From: JBAXGW01 sp037139195
GTDB lineage: Bacteria; Bacteroidota; Bacteroidia; Bacteroidales; JAHJDW01
NCBI GenBank assembly: GCA_037139195.1
Contig: JBAXGW010000001.1
Coordinates: 83,699-147,698, forward strand
Direction: 5' to 3'
Length of the DNA stretch: 64,000 nt
A model generated the notes under the pieces. That model saw only the letters and a program-made list of their open reading frames with translations, was not told where the DNA came from and searched no databases. The number at the start of each line of letters is the position of its first letter. The first letter of the stretch is position 1. The position numbers were made by a program, and so were the translations under genes. This document shows, piece after piece, positions 35,702 through 43,659 of this stretch.

Positions 35702-36289
35702 ATGGATTTCGGATCAATGAATGATCAGGAGCTCGTTAGTCAATATGTAAATGGCAACGAAGAATGTTTTGAAATTCTTGTTCGCAGACACAAAACTCGC
35801 TTGTTTTCTTATATATATCATCAAGTTCGGGATAGAGAACTTGCAAATGATATTTTTCAAGACACATTTGTAAAAGTTATAAATACTTTAAAACAAGGTT
35901 GTTACAACGAAGAAGGTAAATTCTTACCTTGGGTAATGCGCATATCTCATAATCTTATTATTGACCATTTCCGAAAAGCCGCAAAAATTCCAACTATCGA
36001 CAATAGTAAAACAGAATATGATATTTTTTCTGTATTAAATATTTTTGACGAAAATGTGGAAGAACAAATTATTACAAACCAAATTCATCATGATGTAAGG
36101 CGATTAGTTGAAATGCTTCCTGATGAACAGAAAGAAGTATTAAAATTACGCCACTACTCTGATATGAGCTTTAAAGACATAGCCGACAATACAAATGTTA
36201 GCATAAATACAGCTCTTGGAAGAATGAGATACGCTATATTAAATCTTAGAAAATTAATTGAAGACAATAATATTATATTATCTGTATAA
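35702..36289 (+). CDS. ECF-type RNA polymerase sigma factor
   Basis: A 195-residue sigma factor. Region 2: 'CFEILVRRHKTRLFSYIYHQVRDRELANDIFQDTFVKV' in layout, with 'WVMRISHNLIIDHFRKAAK' (2.3-2.4). Region 4: 'MLPDEQKEVLKLRHYSDMSFKDIADNTNVSINTALGRMRYAI' in layout. It has no FecR gene beside it; downstream is a 62-residue protein that may be a cognate regulator. The promoter has a long leader and a strong ribosome-binding site, which suggests high constitutive translation. Similar sigma factors are among the widely conserved ones of Bacteroidota. Confidence 0.92.
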   Translation: MDFGSMNDQELVSQYVNGNEECFEILVRRHKTRLFSYIYHQVRDRELANDIFQDTFVKVINTLKQGCYNEEGKFLPWVMRISHNLIIDHFRKAAKIPTIDNSKTEYDIFSVLNIFDENVEEQIITNQIHHDVRRLVEMLPDEQKEVLKLRHYSDMSFKDIADNTNVSINTALGRMRYAILNLRKLIEDNNIILSV

Positions 36290-36368
36290 TATTTTTTTTC
36301 TTAATACAATATTTCAATAATAAGTTCCGTTATATATTCAATAATTAACCAAAAATTAAATATTGCCT

Positions 36369-36557
36369 ATGAACGGAACTTCTACTTTCAATTATTTAAG
36401 CACTAGCGGAAAAGCAAAATCTTTAAATAACAATTCAAAAATAAATACAAAAATGTACAATCCTGATGAATTTGTTATATCTAATATTTTGAATTATTCT
36501 AAATCGCTTAGTGTTTTGAAAACTAAAAACTTTATGTTTAGTTTAAATCAAAACTAA
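36369..36557 (+). CDS. 62-residue protein following the ECF sigma gene
   Basis: The protein runs from ATG (an upstream in-frame TTG exists six bases before). It has no membrane helix and no signal. The C-terminal part 'NPDEFVISNILNYSKSLSVLKTKNF' followed by a final 'LNQN' resembles short proteins found at the same position after sigma genes in other Bacteroidota, as far as I recall. A terminator follows 25 bases after its stop, so it closes the sigma transcript. A role as a partner or anti-sigma factor is conjecture. Confidence 0.65.
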   Translation: MNGTSTFNYLSTSGKAKSLNNNSKINTKMYNPDEFVISNILNYSKSLSVLKTKNFMFSLNQN

Positions 36558-36581
36558 ATTAAATTAATTATCAAAAAATGA

Positions 36582-36618
36582 CTGTTAGAATAAATAATTT
36601 TTTCTAACAGTTTTTTTT
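36582..36618 (+). terminator. Rho-independent terminator of the sigma operon
   Basis: CTGTTAGAA (36582-36590) pairs with TTCTAACAG (36602-36610), followed by eight T. Confidence 0.85.
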
Positions 36619-36628
36619 GTAAAATAAC

Positions 36629-36659
36629 TTGCTTTACAAAATTTATTTTATTAATTTTG
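36629..36659 (+). promoter_or_regulatory. Bacteroidota-type promoter of the thioredoxin pair
   Basis: TTG (36629-36631) and TAATTTTG (36652-36659) are separated by 20 bases. The ATG follows after 42 bases. Confidence 0.65.
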
Positions 36660-36701
36660 TATATACATATTTACATATATCAATATATTATATATTTAAT
36701 C

Positions 36702-37211
36702 ATGAAAAAAATTTATAGTTTAATAGTTGGAATTGCATTAGTTGGCGCAACATATACTTCTTTTACAAGTTGTAACAATGCTAATTCTGGTCAAGCAGCT
36801 ACAACTGCTAACGATAGTAATAAAATAAAAACGGAAGCTGCATCAGAAACAGAAGCAAAAGTTAATTACCTTACAACTGACGAATTTGTTGCTAAAATCT
36901 TTGATTTTAGAAAAAATACTGAATGGAAATACCTTGGCAAAGAACCTTGTGTAATAGATTTTTATGCCGATTGGTGTGGTCCATGTAAAAAGGTTGCTCC
37001 AATTATGGAAGAATTAGCAAAACAATACAATGGCAAAGTACATTTTTACAAAATGAATACCGATAAAGAACGTGAAATTGCAAATTCTTTTGGGATTCAA
37101 AGCATACCTTCTATCCTATTTATTCCAGTAGATGGAAAACCACAAATGACTACTGGATTATATCCAAAAGAATCTTATATAGAAATGATTAATGCTATAG
37201 TAAAAAAATAA
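36702..37211 (+). CDS. thioredoxin-fold lipoprotein
   Basis: The ATG at 36702 is chosen because it starts a lipoprotein signal with 'FTSCNN' as lipobox (Cys23); an earlier non-ATG start would add only Ile/Tyr-rich residues. After a Thr/Ser/Ala-rich linker, the thioredoxin domain (residues 55-169) carries 'VIDFYADWCGPCKKVAP' with the catalytic CGPC, 'VHFYKMNTDKEREIANSFGIQSIPSILF' in layout with the cis-Pro 'SIPS'. It would reduce or exchange disulphides in the periplasm. A cytoplasmic paralogue follows four bases later. Confidence 0.9.
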   Translation: MKKIYSLIVGIALVGATYTSFTSCNNANSGQAATTANDSNKIKTEAASETEAKVNYLTTDEFVAKIFDFRKNTEWKYLGKEPCVIDFYADWCGPCKKVAPIMEELAKQYNGKVHFYKMNTDKEREIANSFGIQSIPSILFIPVDGKPQMTTGLYPKESYIEMINAIVKK

Positions 37212-37215
37212 TAAA

Positions 37216-37569
37216 ATGGAACACTTAACAAATCAAACATTTAAAGAAAAAATTTTCAATTACGAAATTAATAATGATTGGAAATTTGAGGGAAATTTAC
37301 CTTGTATTATTGATTTTTACGCCGATTGGTGTGGTCCTTGTAAAATGGTTGCACCAGTTCTTGAAGAACTATCTAACGAATATGAAGGAAAAATAAATAT
37401 TTTCAAAGTAAATACCGAAGATGAACAAGAGTTATCAGCCGTTTTTGGAATTAAAAGTATACCTTCAATTTTATTTATTCCTATGAACGACCAACCTCAA
37501 ATGCTAATGGGTGCTTTACCAAAAGAATCGTTTAAATTAGCTATAAACGACATTTTGCATGTAAAATAA
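37216..37569 (+). CDS. thioredoxin, cytoplasmic
   Basis: A 117-residue thioredoxin with 'CIIDFYADWCGPCKMVAPVLEEL' in layout and 'GIKSIPSILFIPM' (cis-Pro). It lacks a signal peptide. It is similar to the domain of the lipoprotein encoded just upstream, including the unusual start 'LTNQTFKEKIFNYEINNDWKFEGNLP' which parallels 'LTTDEFVAKIFDFRKNTEWKYLGKEP', so the two arose by duplication. Together they may carry reducing power on both sides of the membrane. Confidence 0.9.
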   Translation: MEHLTNQTFKEKIFNYEINNDWKFEGNLPCIIDFYADWCGPCKMVAPVLEELSNEYEGKINIFKVNTEDEQELSAVFGIKSIPSILFIPMNDQPQMLMGALPKESFKLAINDILHVK

Positions 37570-37616
37570 ACTTTGAATAATTGATACTTATTAATTTTTT
37601 TAAATATTGCTTTACA

Positions 37617-37652
37617 AAATCTATTACAAATCAACGTAATAGATTTTTTTTT
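37617..37652 (+). terminator. Rho-independent terminator of the thioredoxin operon
   Basis: AAATCTATTAC (37617-37627) pairs with GTAATAGATTT (37636-37646), followed by T. Confidence 0.85.
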
Positions 37653-37718
37653 GAACTGACATTAAAATTTAATTAAAAAATAAGCATTTAAATTCGGAAT
37701 AAATATTGAAAAATTAGG

Positions 37719-37726
37719 TAACTTTG
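37719..37726 (+). promoter_or_regulatory. -7 promoter element of the NMO-like gene
   Basis: TAACTTTG then C, 86 bases before the ATG. The spacing to any -33 TTTG-like box is irregular. Confidence 0.5.
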
Positions 37727-37812
37727 CACTACTTAATCAATAAGATGCTCGTATATTATTAGCTATCAATTTTTTAGTCTAAAATATTAAAACATTTTAA
37801 TAATACCTTAAT

Positions 37813-39597
37813 ATGAATAAACAAATAAATCCTCATTCATTTCATATACCTGTAATGGGATTGGGTTTCACAATAGATTCTCCAATTAAAGTTGCTCATT
37901 ATGGAATTTCATCTGTATTGGCTTTACTTGACGATACTTTGTTGGAGAAAATGAGAGAATTTTATTGCAAGAAACTCAACAGAGCATTTGAACCAATTGA
38001 AAGTTTAGAAGATGATTATAGAGCAAAACGCATAACAGCATATTTAGATATTCTAGATATTATTGTAAACAATAATTTTGCCGATTTAATTCAAAAATCA
38101 TATTTACCCAATAGCGAATCAGACAAATACGCTGATATGCTTCCCGAAGGTTCCTTGTTAAAATCAGAATATTATAAAGTAAAAGCATCTGGAAATTCTG
38201 AATTAATAATTGAATGGGTTGCGAATAATTTTGTAAAAGGAAGTATCGACGTGAACATTATGACACGCGTGGATAAAGAAAACTATAAAAAAGCTGAAAA
38301 ATTGCCTTCCGAGTATAATGATGCACATGCTGCACTTAGAGGCTTTGCTAATAGCACAGTTTGTTCATCAGTAGTACTATCATCAGGATTAAACCCACGA
38401 TTATTTAGTTATTTCGAAAAACTAAAGGGCTTTTTACCTGATTCGAATGGCGTTTTAAAGAAAAAAGTGATTATAAAAGTAAGTGATTATCGCTCAGCAT
38501 TTGTTCAGGGAAAAATACTTGCTAATAAAGGAATTTGGGTTTCTGAATATAGAATAGAATCGGGTTTAAATTGTGGCGGGCACGCTTTTGCAACACAAGG
38601 TTATTTGATGGGTCCAATTTTAGAAGAATTTAAGAAAAACAAAGAATCGTTAATTTCTACACTTCACGAATTATATTCAAAAGCATTAAAAGACAAAAAC
38701 ATCCCATGCCCTAGTGAACCTTACGAAATGCTAATTACAGCTCAGGGCGGAGTTGGAACGCACGAAGAACACGAATTTTTATTAAAAAATTACAACTTAA
38801 ACTCAATAGGCTGGGGAACACCATTTTTATTAGTTCCTGAAGCTACTAATGTTGACGAAGTTACACTTCAATTACTTAGCGATGCAACCGAAGATGATTT
38901 ATATTTAAGCGACATTTCACCACTTGGTATTCCTTTTAATAATCTTAGAGGAAACACTAAAGATGTTGAAAAATACAAGATTATTGCCCAAGGAGAACCT
39001 GGAAGTATATGCACAAAAAGATACTCTACCCTTAGCAAAGAATTTTCGGAAAAAGGAATTTGCATGGGCTCAAAACAATTTCAGACAGAAAAGGTTAACC
39101 AGCTAAAAGCCCAAAATTTATCTGAAGAAAAATTCAATGAGGAGTTCACAAAAATAACTAATAAAGCTTGTATTTGTGTTGGACTAGGTGTTTCTGCGTT
39201 AATAGTAAATAATATTGACATTCACCCTAGCGAAGGCGAAGGCGTATCTGTTTGTCCAGGACCAAATATGGCATACTTCAGCGGTGTTCACACTTTGAAA
39301 GGCATGATTGATCATATTTATGGACGAAAAAATATAATTACAAGAACTGACCGTCCAAACATGTTTATTAAAGAACTAGACATGTATATTAGCTATTTAA
39401 AAGACAAAGTAAAAGAGGTGGATGGACAATTTGCTGAAAAGCAAAAAGAATATTATCAATTATTCCATAAAAACTTAGAAGAAGGCATTCAATATTACAA
39501 AGAGTTGTTCAATGAATTTGTTGACAATTTTAATTATACTATTTTCAACGAATTAGAAATGCATCATCTTAGACTACAAGCTATTGAAATTAAATAG
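37813..39597 (+). CDS. uncharacterised 594-residue protein, possibly nitronate-monooxygenase-like
   Basis: I recognise no named family with certainty. 'HIPVMGLGFTIDSPIKVAHYGISSVLAL' at the start recalls the 'PIIQGGM...LA.AVS.AGG' opening of FMN-dependent nitronate monooxygenases; 'GLNCGGHAFATQG' matches the position of their 'EAGGH'; 'ITAQGGVGTHEEHEFLL' and 'SIGWGTPFLLVPEA' match their 'AAGGI' and 'GTRFLATPE' phosphate-binding strands. The last third is different: it carries 'GSICTKRYS', 'KGICMGSK', 'KACICVGLG' and 'VCPGPNMAYF', a set of cysteines that could hold metal or a cluster. No signal peptide. It has its own promoter and a strong terminator. Confidence 0.6.
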   Translation: MNKQINPHSFHIPVMGLGFTIDSPIKVAHYGISSVLALLDDTLLEKMREFYCKKLNRAFEPIESLEDDYRAKRITAYLDILDIIVNNNFADLIQKSYLPNSESDKYADMLPEGSLLKSEYYKVKASGNSELIIEWVANNFVKGSIDVNIMTRVDKENYKKAEKLPSEYNDAHAALRGFANSTVCSSVVLSSGLNPRLFSYFEKLKGFLPDSNGVLKKKVIIKVSDYRSAFVQGKILANKGIWVSEYRIESGLNCGGHAFATQGYLMGPILEEFKKNKESLISTLHELYSKALKDKNIPCPSEPYEMLITAQGGVGTHEEHEFLLKNYNLNSIGWGTPFLLVPEATNVDEVTLQLLSDATEDDLYLSDISPLGIPFNNLRGNTKDVEKYKIIAQGEPGSICTKRYSTLSKEFSEKGICMGSKQFQTEKVNQLKAQNLSEEKFNEEFTKITNKACICVGLGVSALIVNNIDIHPSEGEGVSVCPGPNMAYFSGVHTLKGMIDHIYGRKNIITRTDRPNMFIKELDMYISYLKDKVKEVDGQFAEKQKEYYQLFHKNLEEGIQYYKELFNEFVDNFNYTIFNELEMHHLRLQAIEIK

Positions 39598-39620
39598 TTC
39601 TAACATCTTTAACATAAAAA

Positions 39621-39658
39621 AAAGATTCAATTTCAGATGGAATTGAATCTTTTTTTTG
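39621..39658. terminator. terminator between the NMO-like gene and hsdM
   Basis: AAAGATTCAATT (39621-39632) pairs with AATTGAATCTTT (39641-39652), with A and T tracts on either side, so it can stop transcription from both directions. Confidence 0.85.
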
Positions 39659-39661
39659 CAT

Positions 39662-41149
39662 TTACTTCATATTCAGCGCAACCACAATCTGTCTAAAACT
39701 TTCCAAACCAGCTTCTAAATTCTCTATAATATCGTTTGCCAGAATCTCAGGGTCGGGAAGATTATCAAGGTCGGCAAGTGATTTATCTTTTAGCCAAGTT
39801 AAATCCAAACTTGTTTTATCTCTTGCTACAATTTCCTCGTAAGTGAACTTGCGCCATCTTCCTTCAGGATTGGTTTCTGCGTTGAATAATTCCTTACGCT
39901 TATGTCTATTAGAAGGATTATAACATTCAATAAAATCTTTCAATGCTTCAAACGACAAAGGATTCTTCTTCAATGTATGATGAATATTGGTTCTGTAATC
40001 ATACACCCAAATTTCTTTTGTCCAGGCATCTTTGTTTGCTGGCTTGTTATCGAAGAAAACAACATTTGCCTTAACGCCCTGAGCGTAGAAAATACCTGTA
40101 GGCAAACGTAAAATTGTATGTAGTTCTGTTGTTTCTAAAAGTTTTTTGCGAACCGTTTCTCCTGCACCACCTTCAAATAAAACATTATCAGGCACAACAA
40201 CTGCTGCCATACCTGTTGATTTGAGCATGGAGCGAATATGTTGAACAAAATTTAGTTGTTTATTGCTTGTTGTAGCCCAAAAATCCTGACGATTATAAGT
40301 TAAATCATCTTTTTCTTGTTCTCCTTCATCGTTGGTAAAAGTTTGCGAGCTTTTCTTCCCAAAAGGAGGATTGGCAAGCACATAATCATACGTTTCGGGC
40401 GAAGCTGCTATTAATGCATCGGCAGGAGAAATAAAATTATCGCTTTCAATATCGCCAATATTGTGCAAAAACAGGTTCATCAGAGCCAAACGCCTTGTTC
40501 CTGCAACAATCTCATTGCCAAAGAAAGTAGAATGTTTCAGGAATTTATTTTGGTCTTTATCCAGTTTATTTTCTTTTACCAAATAATCGTAAGCAGCAAG
40601 AAAGAAACCACCCGTGCCACAAGCAGGGTCGGCAATGGTTTTCATTGGTTGCGGACGAACACACTCCACCATAGCTCGAATAAGTGGACGAGGCGTAAAA
40701 TACTGACCTGCGCCACTTTTCACATCTTCGGCATTCTTTTCCAATAAGCCTTCGTAGATATCGCCTTTTACATCAGCGCCTAACACGAGCCAATTTTCTG
40801 AGTTTATCATATCAATTACCTTTGCTAACATAGCAGGGTCTTGAATTTTGTTCTGACTTTTGGTAAATATCTGACCTAAAATGCCTTTTGCAGTACTCAA
40901 TTCACGAAGCAACGTAGCATAATGCAATTCCAATTCTGCACCTTTTTTGCTTATCAGACTTTCCCAATTATAATCTTTTGGAATATTGAGTTTGCGGTTA
41001 TAAGGTGGCTTACAATATTCATCTGCCATTTTCAGAAAAAGAAGATAAGTTAACTGTTCTAAATAATCGCCGTAACCCACGCCCACATCACGAAGGGGAT
41101 TACAGAATGACCATACTTTTGATACTATTGATGAAGTGTTATTGCTCAT
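39662..41149 (-). CDS. hsdM: type I restriction-modification methyltransferase subunit HsdM
   Basis: A 495-residue adenine-N6 methyltransferase. The N-terminal helical domain ('WSFCNPLRDVGVGYGDYLEQLTYLLFLKMAD' in layout) is followed by 'GAGQYFTPRPLIRAMVECV', motif I 'IADPACGTGGFFLAAYDYL' and motif IV 'YVLANPPFGKKS'. It forms the modification complex with HsdS. Unusually it is the last gene of the locus, about 3.1 kb behind hsdS, separated by four other genes. A hairpin lies just upstream of its start. Length and motifs are complete, so it should be functional. Confidence 0.93.
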   Translation of the reverse strand: MSNNTSSIVSKVWSFCNPLRDVGVGYGDYLEQLTYLLFLKMADEYCKPPYNRKLNIPKDYNWESLISKKGAELELHYATLLRELSTAKGILGQIFTKSQNKIQDPAMLAKVIDMINSENWLVLGADVKGDIYEGLLEKNAEDVKSGAGQYFTPRPLIRAMVECVRPQPMKTIADPACGTGGFFLAAYDYLVKENKLDKDQNKFLKHSTFFGNEIVAGTRRLALMNLFLHNIGDIESDNFISPADALIAASPETYDYVLANPPFGKKSSQTFTNDEGEQEKDDLTYNRQDFWATTSNKQLNFVQHIRSMLKSTGMAAVVVPDNVLFEGGAGETVRKKLLETTELHTILRLPTGIFYAQGVKANVVFFDNKPANKDAWTKEIWVYDYRTNIHHTLKKNPLSFEALKDFIECYNPSNRHKRKELFNAETNPEGRWRKFTYEEIVARDKTSLDLTWLKDKSLADLDNLPDPEILANDIIENLEAGLESFRQIVVALNMK

Positions 41150-41165
41150 TATTTATTTTATTTAT

Positions 41166-41198
41166 AGACTTTCCAAGTCTTTGAGACTTGGAAAGTCT
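41166..41198. repeat. perfect 15-bp inverted repeat upstream of hsdM
   Basis: AGACTTTCCAAGTCT (41166-41180), loop TTG, AGACTTGGAAAGTCT (41184-41198). No T tract follows on the minus strand beyond a few bases, so it may act as an mRNA-stabilising or attenuating hairpin rather than a terminator, or be a dispersed intergenic repeat. Confidence 0.7.
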
Positions 41199-41204
41199 TA
41201 ATTA

Positions 41205-41750
41205 TTAAATGTTTTTTGGTAAGCTATAAATCGAATCCAGAAAATCAGAAGTCGCATGCAGTCTTGACAAATAAAAATTAGCTTTACCTTTATAATCCAG
41301 CACCAAATCTTCATGGATTTTCTTCGTTAGAATCGTCACAAGTCTTTTTACCATAAGTCCAACCCTATAATCAAAAGCAGTAAAGCAGGTTCCGTACATT
41401 TTTGAATTATAGCTAAATGCTTCATCAAGGACAAATACAAGTAAATCTGCTTCTAATTTTTTATTTTTCGACAATTTTGTAAATTCATTTATTCTTTTAG
41501 TACACGCACTCAGCATATTGGCTAGTTGTAACTCTTCAGCAAAGCCTTTATATCTTTTGAAAAACAAACCATTTAAGTCGTCTTTTGCTTTAATGAACAA
41601 ATCCTTTTCTCCATTTTCTTTATCCAAATAGTTAAGCATCAAAAACTCGAAGTTTTCCTTTTTTGTTGCGAGTTTCTGAACAATTTCAAGAAGTTTCTCT
41701 TTTGATAAAGTAGCTAATTGTTGTTTTATTTCTGTATTTAGTTTTGGCAT
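41205..41750 (-). CDS. conserved hypothetical protein within the type I R-M locus
   Basis: A 181-residue soluble, mostly helical protein. It starts with 'LSKEKLLEIVQKLATKKENFEFLML', then a Lys-rich middle and 'EAFSYNSKMYGTCFTAFDYRVGLMVKRLVTIL' in layout. No catalytic motif is visible. It lies six bases after the 115-residue gene and before hsdM, on the same strand. The close spacing suggests that the two small genes form a unit; possible roles such as regulator, antitoxin or accessory defence subunit are speculation. Confidence 0.6.
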   Translation of the reverse strand: MPKLNTEIKQQLATLSKEKLLEIVQKLATKKENFEFLMLNYLDKENGEKDLFIKAKDDLNGLFFKRYKGFAEELQLANMLSACTKRINEFTKLSKNKKLEADLLVFVLDEAFSYNSKMYGTCFTAFDYRVGLMVKRLVTILTKKIHEDLVLDYKGKANFYLSRLHATSDFLDSIYSLPKNI

Positions 41751-41756
41751 AATTTA

Positions 41757-42104
41757 TTATTTTAGACTTTCACTAATTTTCAAAATTAAGTTAATAGAAT
41801 TTGCCGTTTCATCAGAAAGCATTTTCAGGTCTTCTTCGTCAATAAAATTCTCGTGTAATTGTGCAGCAACAATATAGATGTAATTAGAACCTCGCATATC
41901 ACCATATCGTTGTGCAATGTGTTTATCAAAGGTTCTAATATGTTTGAATAATTTATGATACGTTTCGCGATTATCCTCCTTTTGGTTTCTCCAATTGGAA
42001 ATAATTTTTTCGGTTTTTTCAAGCCCTTGTTCAAATTCTTTCATCAATCCTTTCTCTATAATTTCTCGGATTGCTTTTTTATCTTTTTTTGATAATTCAA
42101 TCAT
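41757..42104 (-). CDS. conserved small helical protein within the type I R-M locus
   Basis: A 115-residue charged helical protein: 'LSKKDKKAIREIIEKGLMKEFEQGLEKTEKIISNW', then 'ETYHKLFKHIRTFDKHIAQRYGDMRGSNYIYIVAAQL' in layout. I recall proteins with the same 'KHIA.RY..M.GS.Y' core next to partners of about 180 residues in other Bacteroidota, which fits the pair seen here. No function is known to me. No signal or membrane segment. Confidence 0.65.
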   Translation of the reverse strand: MIELSKKDKKAIREIIEKGLMKEFEQGLEKTEKIISNWRNQKEDNRETYHKLFKHIRTFDKHIAQRYGDMRGSNYIYIVAAQLHENFIDEEDLKMLSDETANSINLILKISESLK

Positions 42105-42171
42105 AGTTTTAATATTTCCAAGTAACTTAGTTTTTTTTCACTATATATTTAAGTTTATAGCTCTATACACG

Positions 42172-43659
42172 CTAACGTTTTTTTTGCAATTTTTCTTTTA
42201 ATTTATCATCCACCAGAAAATATCGCCCTGTTTTTGCCGCACCTTTAAATTCAATCAAATTAATTTCTCTAAGTATTTGCAAATATCTTTTGGCTGTTGC
42301 ATTTGATTTTTTTGTTACAAGCATAATATCATTTATTGAAGCCCCTTCTTTACTATTAGCAATTATATTTACAGCATCATTTAGAGCATCACTTACAGCA
42401 TCACTTACAGCATCGATAACACCTTTTTTTACAGCATCATTTACAGCGTCATTTACAGCGTCATTTACAGCGTCATTTACAGCATTAGATAATCTATTGT
42501 GAGTTATATCAGGAAATACAACAGTGGTAATATTCTCATTTTGTTTCCATACAGGAATTTTAAACTTATTATCTTTACAATCTCGAATCATTCTTTGCGT
42601 TCCCGACCCAAGCATTTCAATAAATCTTCTGTAAAAACACATTTGAGCAATATCAGGATTTCGTAATATTGAATTATGTTCAATTTTTAAATCTGCAATA
42701 GTAATACCATCAGGTAAAGCACCGTAATTACTAATTTCTGTTCTATCCGAATAAATAGAAATTTGAAGAAATCCTTTTACAGAGTTATAGTCTCTATGTA
42801 CAATTGCATTTAATATTCCTTCGCGCATTGCCAATAAAGGATAAGCAGACTTCTCTGTTCTAAAAAGCCCATCAACAGAATAGGTCTTACCATATATGAT
42901 ACTCAAATATTCGAAAATAGATGTAATGTTTTTAAAAACATTGCCCTCGAATATTTTATCATCTATAAATTGATTACCAGACACTTTTGAAGGGTATAGC
43001 GTAAGCCTTATTCTTGATTGAGGAATAAAACGAGGTGGGTTTTTCCCAAACAATACCATACATGCATTTGTGATACTACCGTTTTGAATCAATCCTACTT
43101 GAATTAGAAAATCTTCAACATCCTCAATTTTTGCGTCTTTCTTATATTCCTTATATAGCTTTATTGTTTTATCAATTTCTGTTTTATCTAAATCCGTTAA
43201 TTCTGCTCCTAATACCGGCATTCTTTCCCAATGAAAATCTGCTTGTTTGCGTTGCGTAATAAGATTCGTAAGTTTTTCAGGACTTGTCTCTTTTGTACTC
43301 TGACCAATTCTATCATATATAGCACCCTTATACTGATATGGTTTTTTTGCACCTTCCCAAACACTGATTAAGATAACATCCTTTTTTTTGTAGTTAATAA
43401 TCTGTGCTGAAATAGGTGCAGTGGGTTTAATTAATTCCACCAAGGCTGTTTGAATTTTAATTAACTGTTGCTCTGCGTCTTTTACTCCCAAAATCTGTTT
43501 GTTATCATCAATTCCCACCACTAAATCGCCACCTTGAGTATTGATAAACGAGGTAATAGATTTTGCAATGGCATCTATGTTTGGCAGTGTTTTGAACTCC
43601 AAACGAACGCTTTCTTTCTGTTGCAGCAGATTTTCTATAATAAAACTATTTCCCATCAT
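42172..43659 (-). CDS. ATP-binding protein with Schlafen AlbA_2 domain and winged-helix tail
   Basis: A 495-residue member of the AlbA_2 / RecG-like ATP-binding family. Residues 10-130 are AlbA_2: 'ESVRLEFKTLPNIDAIAKSITSFINTQGGDLVVGIDDNKQILGV' in layout, with the acidic 'LEFK'. An HATPase_c_4-like block follows ('REGILNAIVHRDYN', 'LRNPDIAQMCFYRRFIEMLGSGTQRM' in layout). The end is a DNA-binding winged helix ('SNATAKRYLQILREINLIEFKG'). Between them lies a low-complexity NDAV repeat of about 40 residues. Such proteins are often in accessory and defence regions. The start overlaps the end of the DUF4062 gene by 14 bases. Confidence 0.88.
   Translation of the reverse strand: MMGNSFIIENLLQQKESVRLEFKTLPNIDAIAKSITSFINTQGGDLVVGIDDNKQILGVKDAEQQLIKIQTALVELIKPTAPISAQIINYKKKDVILISVWEGAKKPYQYKGAIYDRIGQSTKETSPEKLTNLITQRKQADFHWERMPVLGAELTDLDKTEIDKTIKLYKEYKKDAKIEDVEDFLIQVGLIQNGSITNACMVLFGKNPPRFIPQSRIRLTLYPSKVSGNQFIDDKIFEGNVFKNITSIFEYLSIIYGKTYSVDGLFRTEKSAYPLLAMREGILNAIVHRDYNSVKGFLQISIYSDRTEISNYGALPDGITIADLKIEHNSILRNPDIAQMCFYRRFIEMLGSGTQRMIRDCKDNKFKIPVWKQNENITTVVFPDITHNRLSNAVNDAVNDAVNDAVNDAVKKGVIDAVSDAVSDALNDAVNIIANSKEGASINDIMLVTKKSNATAKRYLQILREINLIEFKGAAKTGRYFLVDDKLKEKLQKKR
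42371..42490. repeat. 12-bp tandem repeat inside the AlbA_2 gene
   Basis: Ten 12-base units run in register. Those at 42431-42478 are nearly identical (ACAGCATCATTT once, ACAGCGTCATTT three times) and those at 42371-42430 are decayed. Each unit encodes four residues, giving the NDAV/SDAV repeat. Because the unit is a multiple of three, gain or loss keeps the frame. Confidence 0.9.

Noticed and set aside
42371..42490. CRISPR-like regular repeat
   Set aside because: Units are only 12 bases with no spacers and are in frame inside a coding gene.
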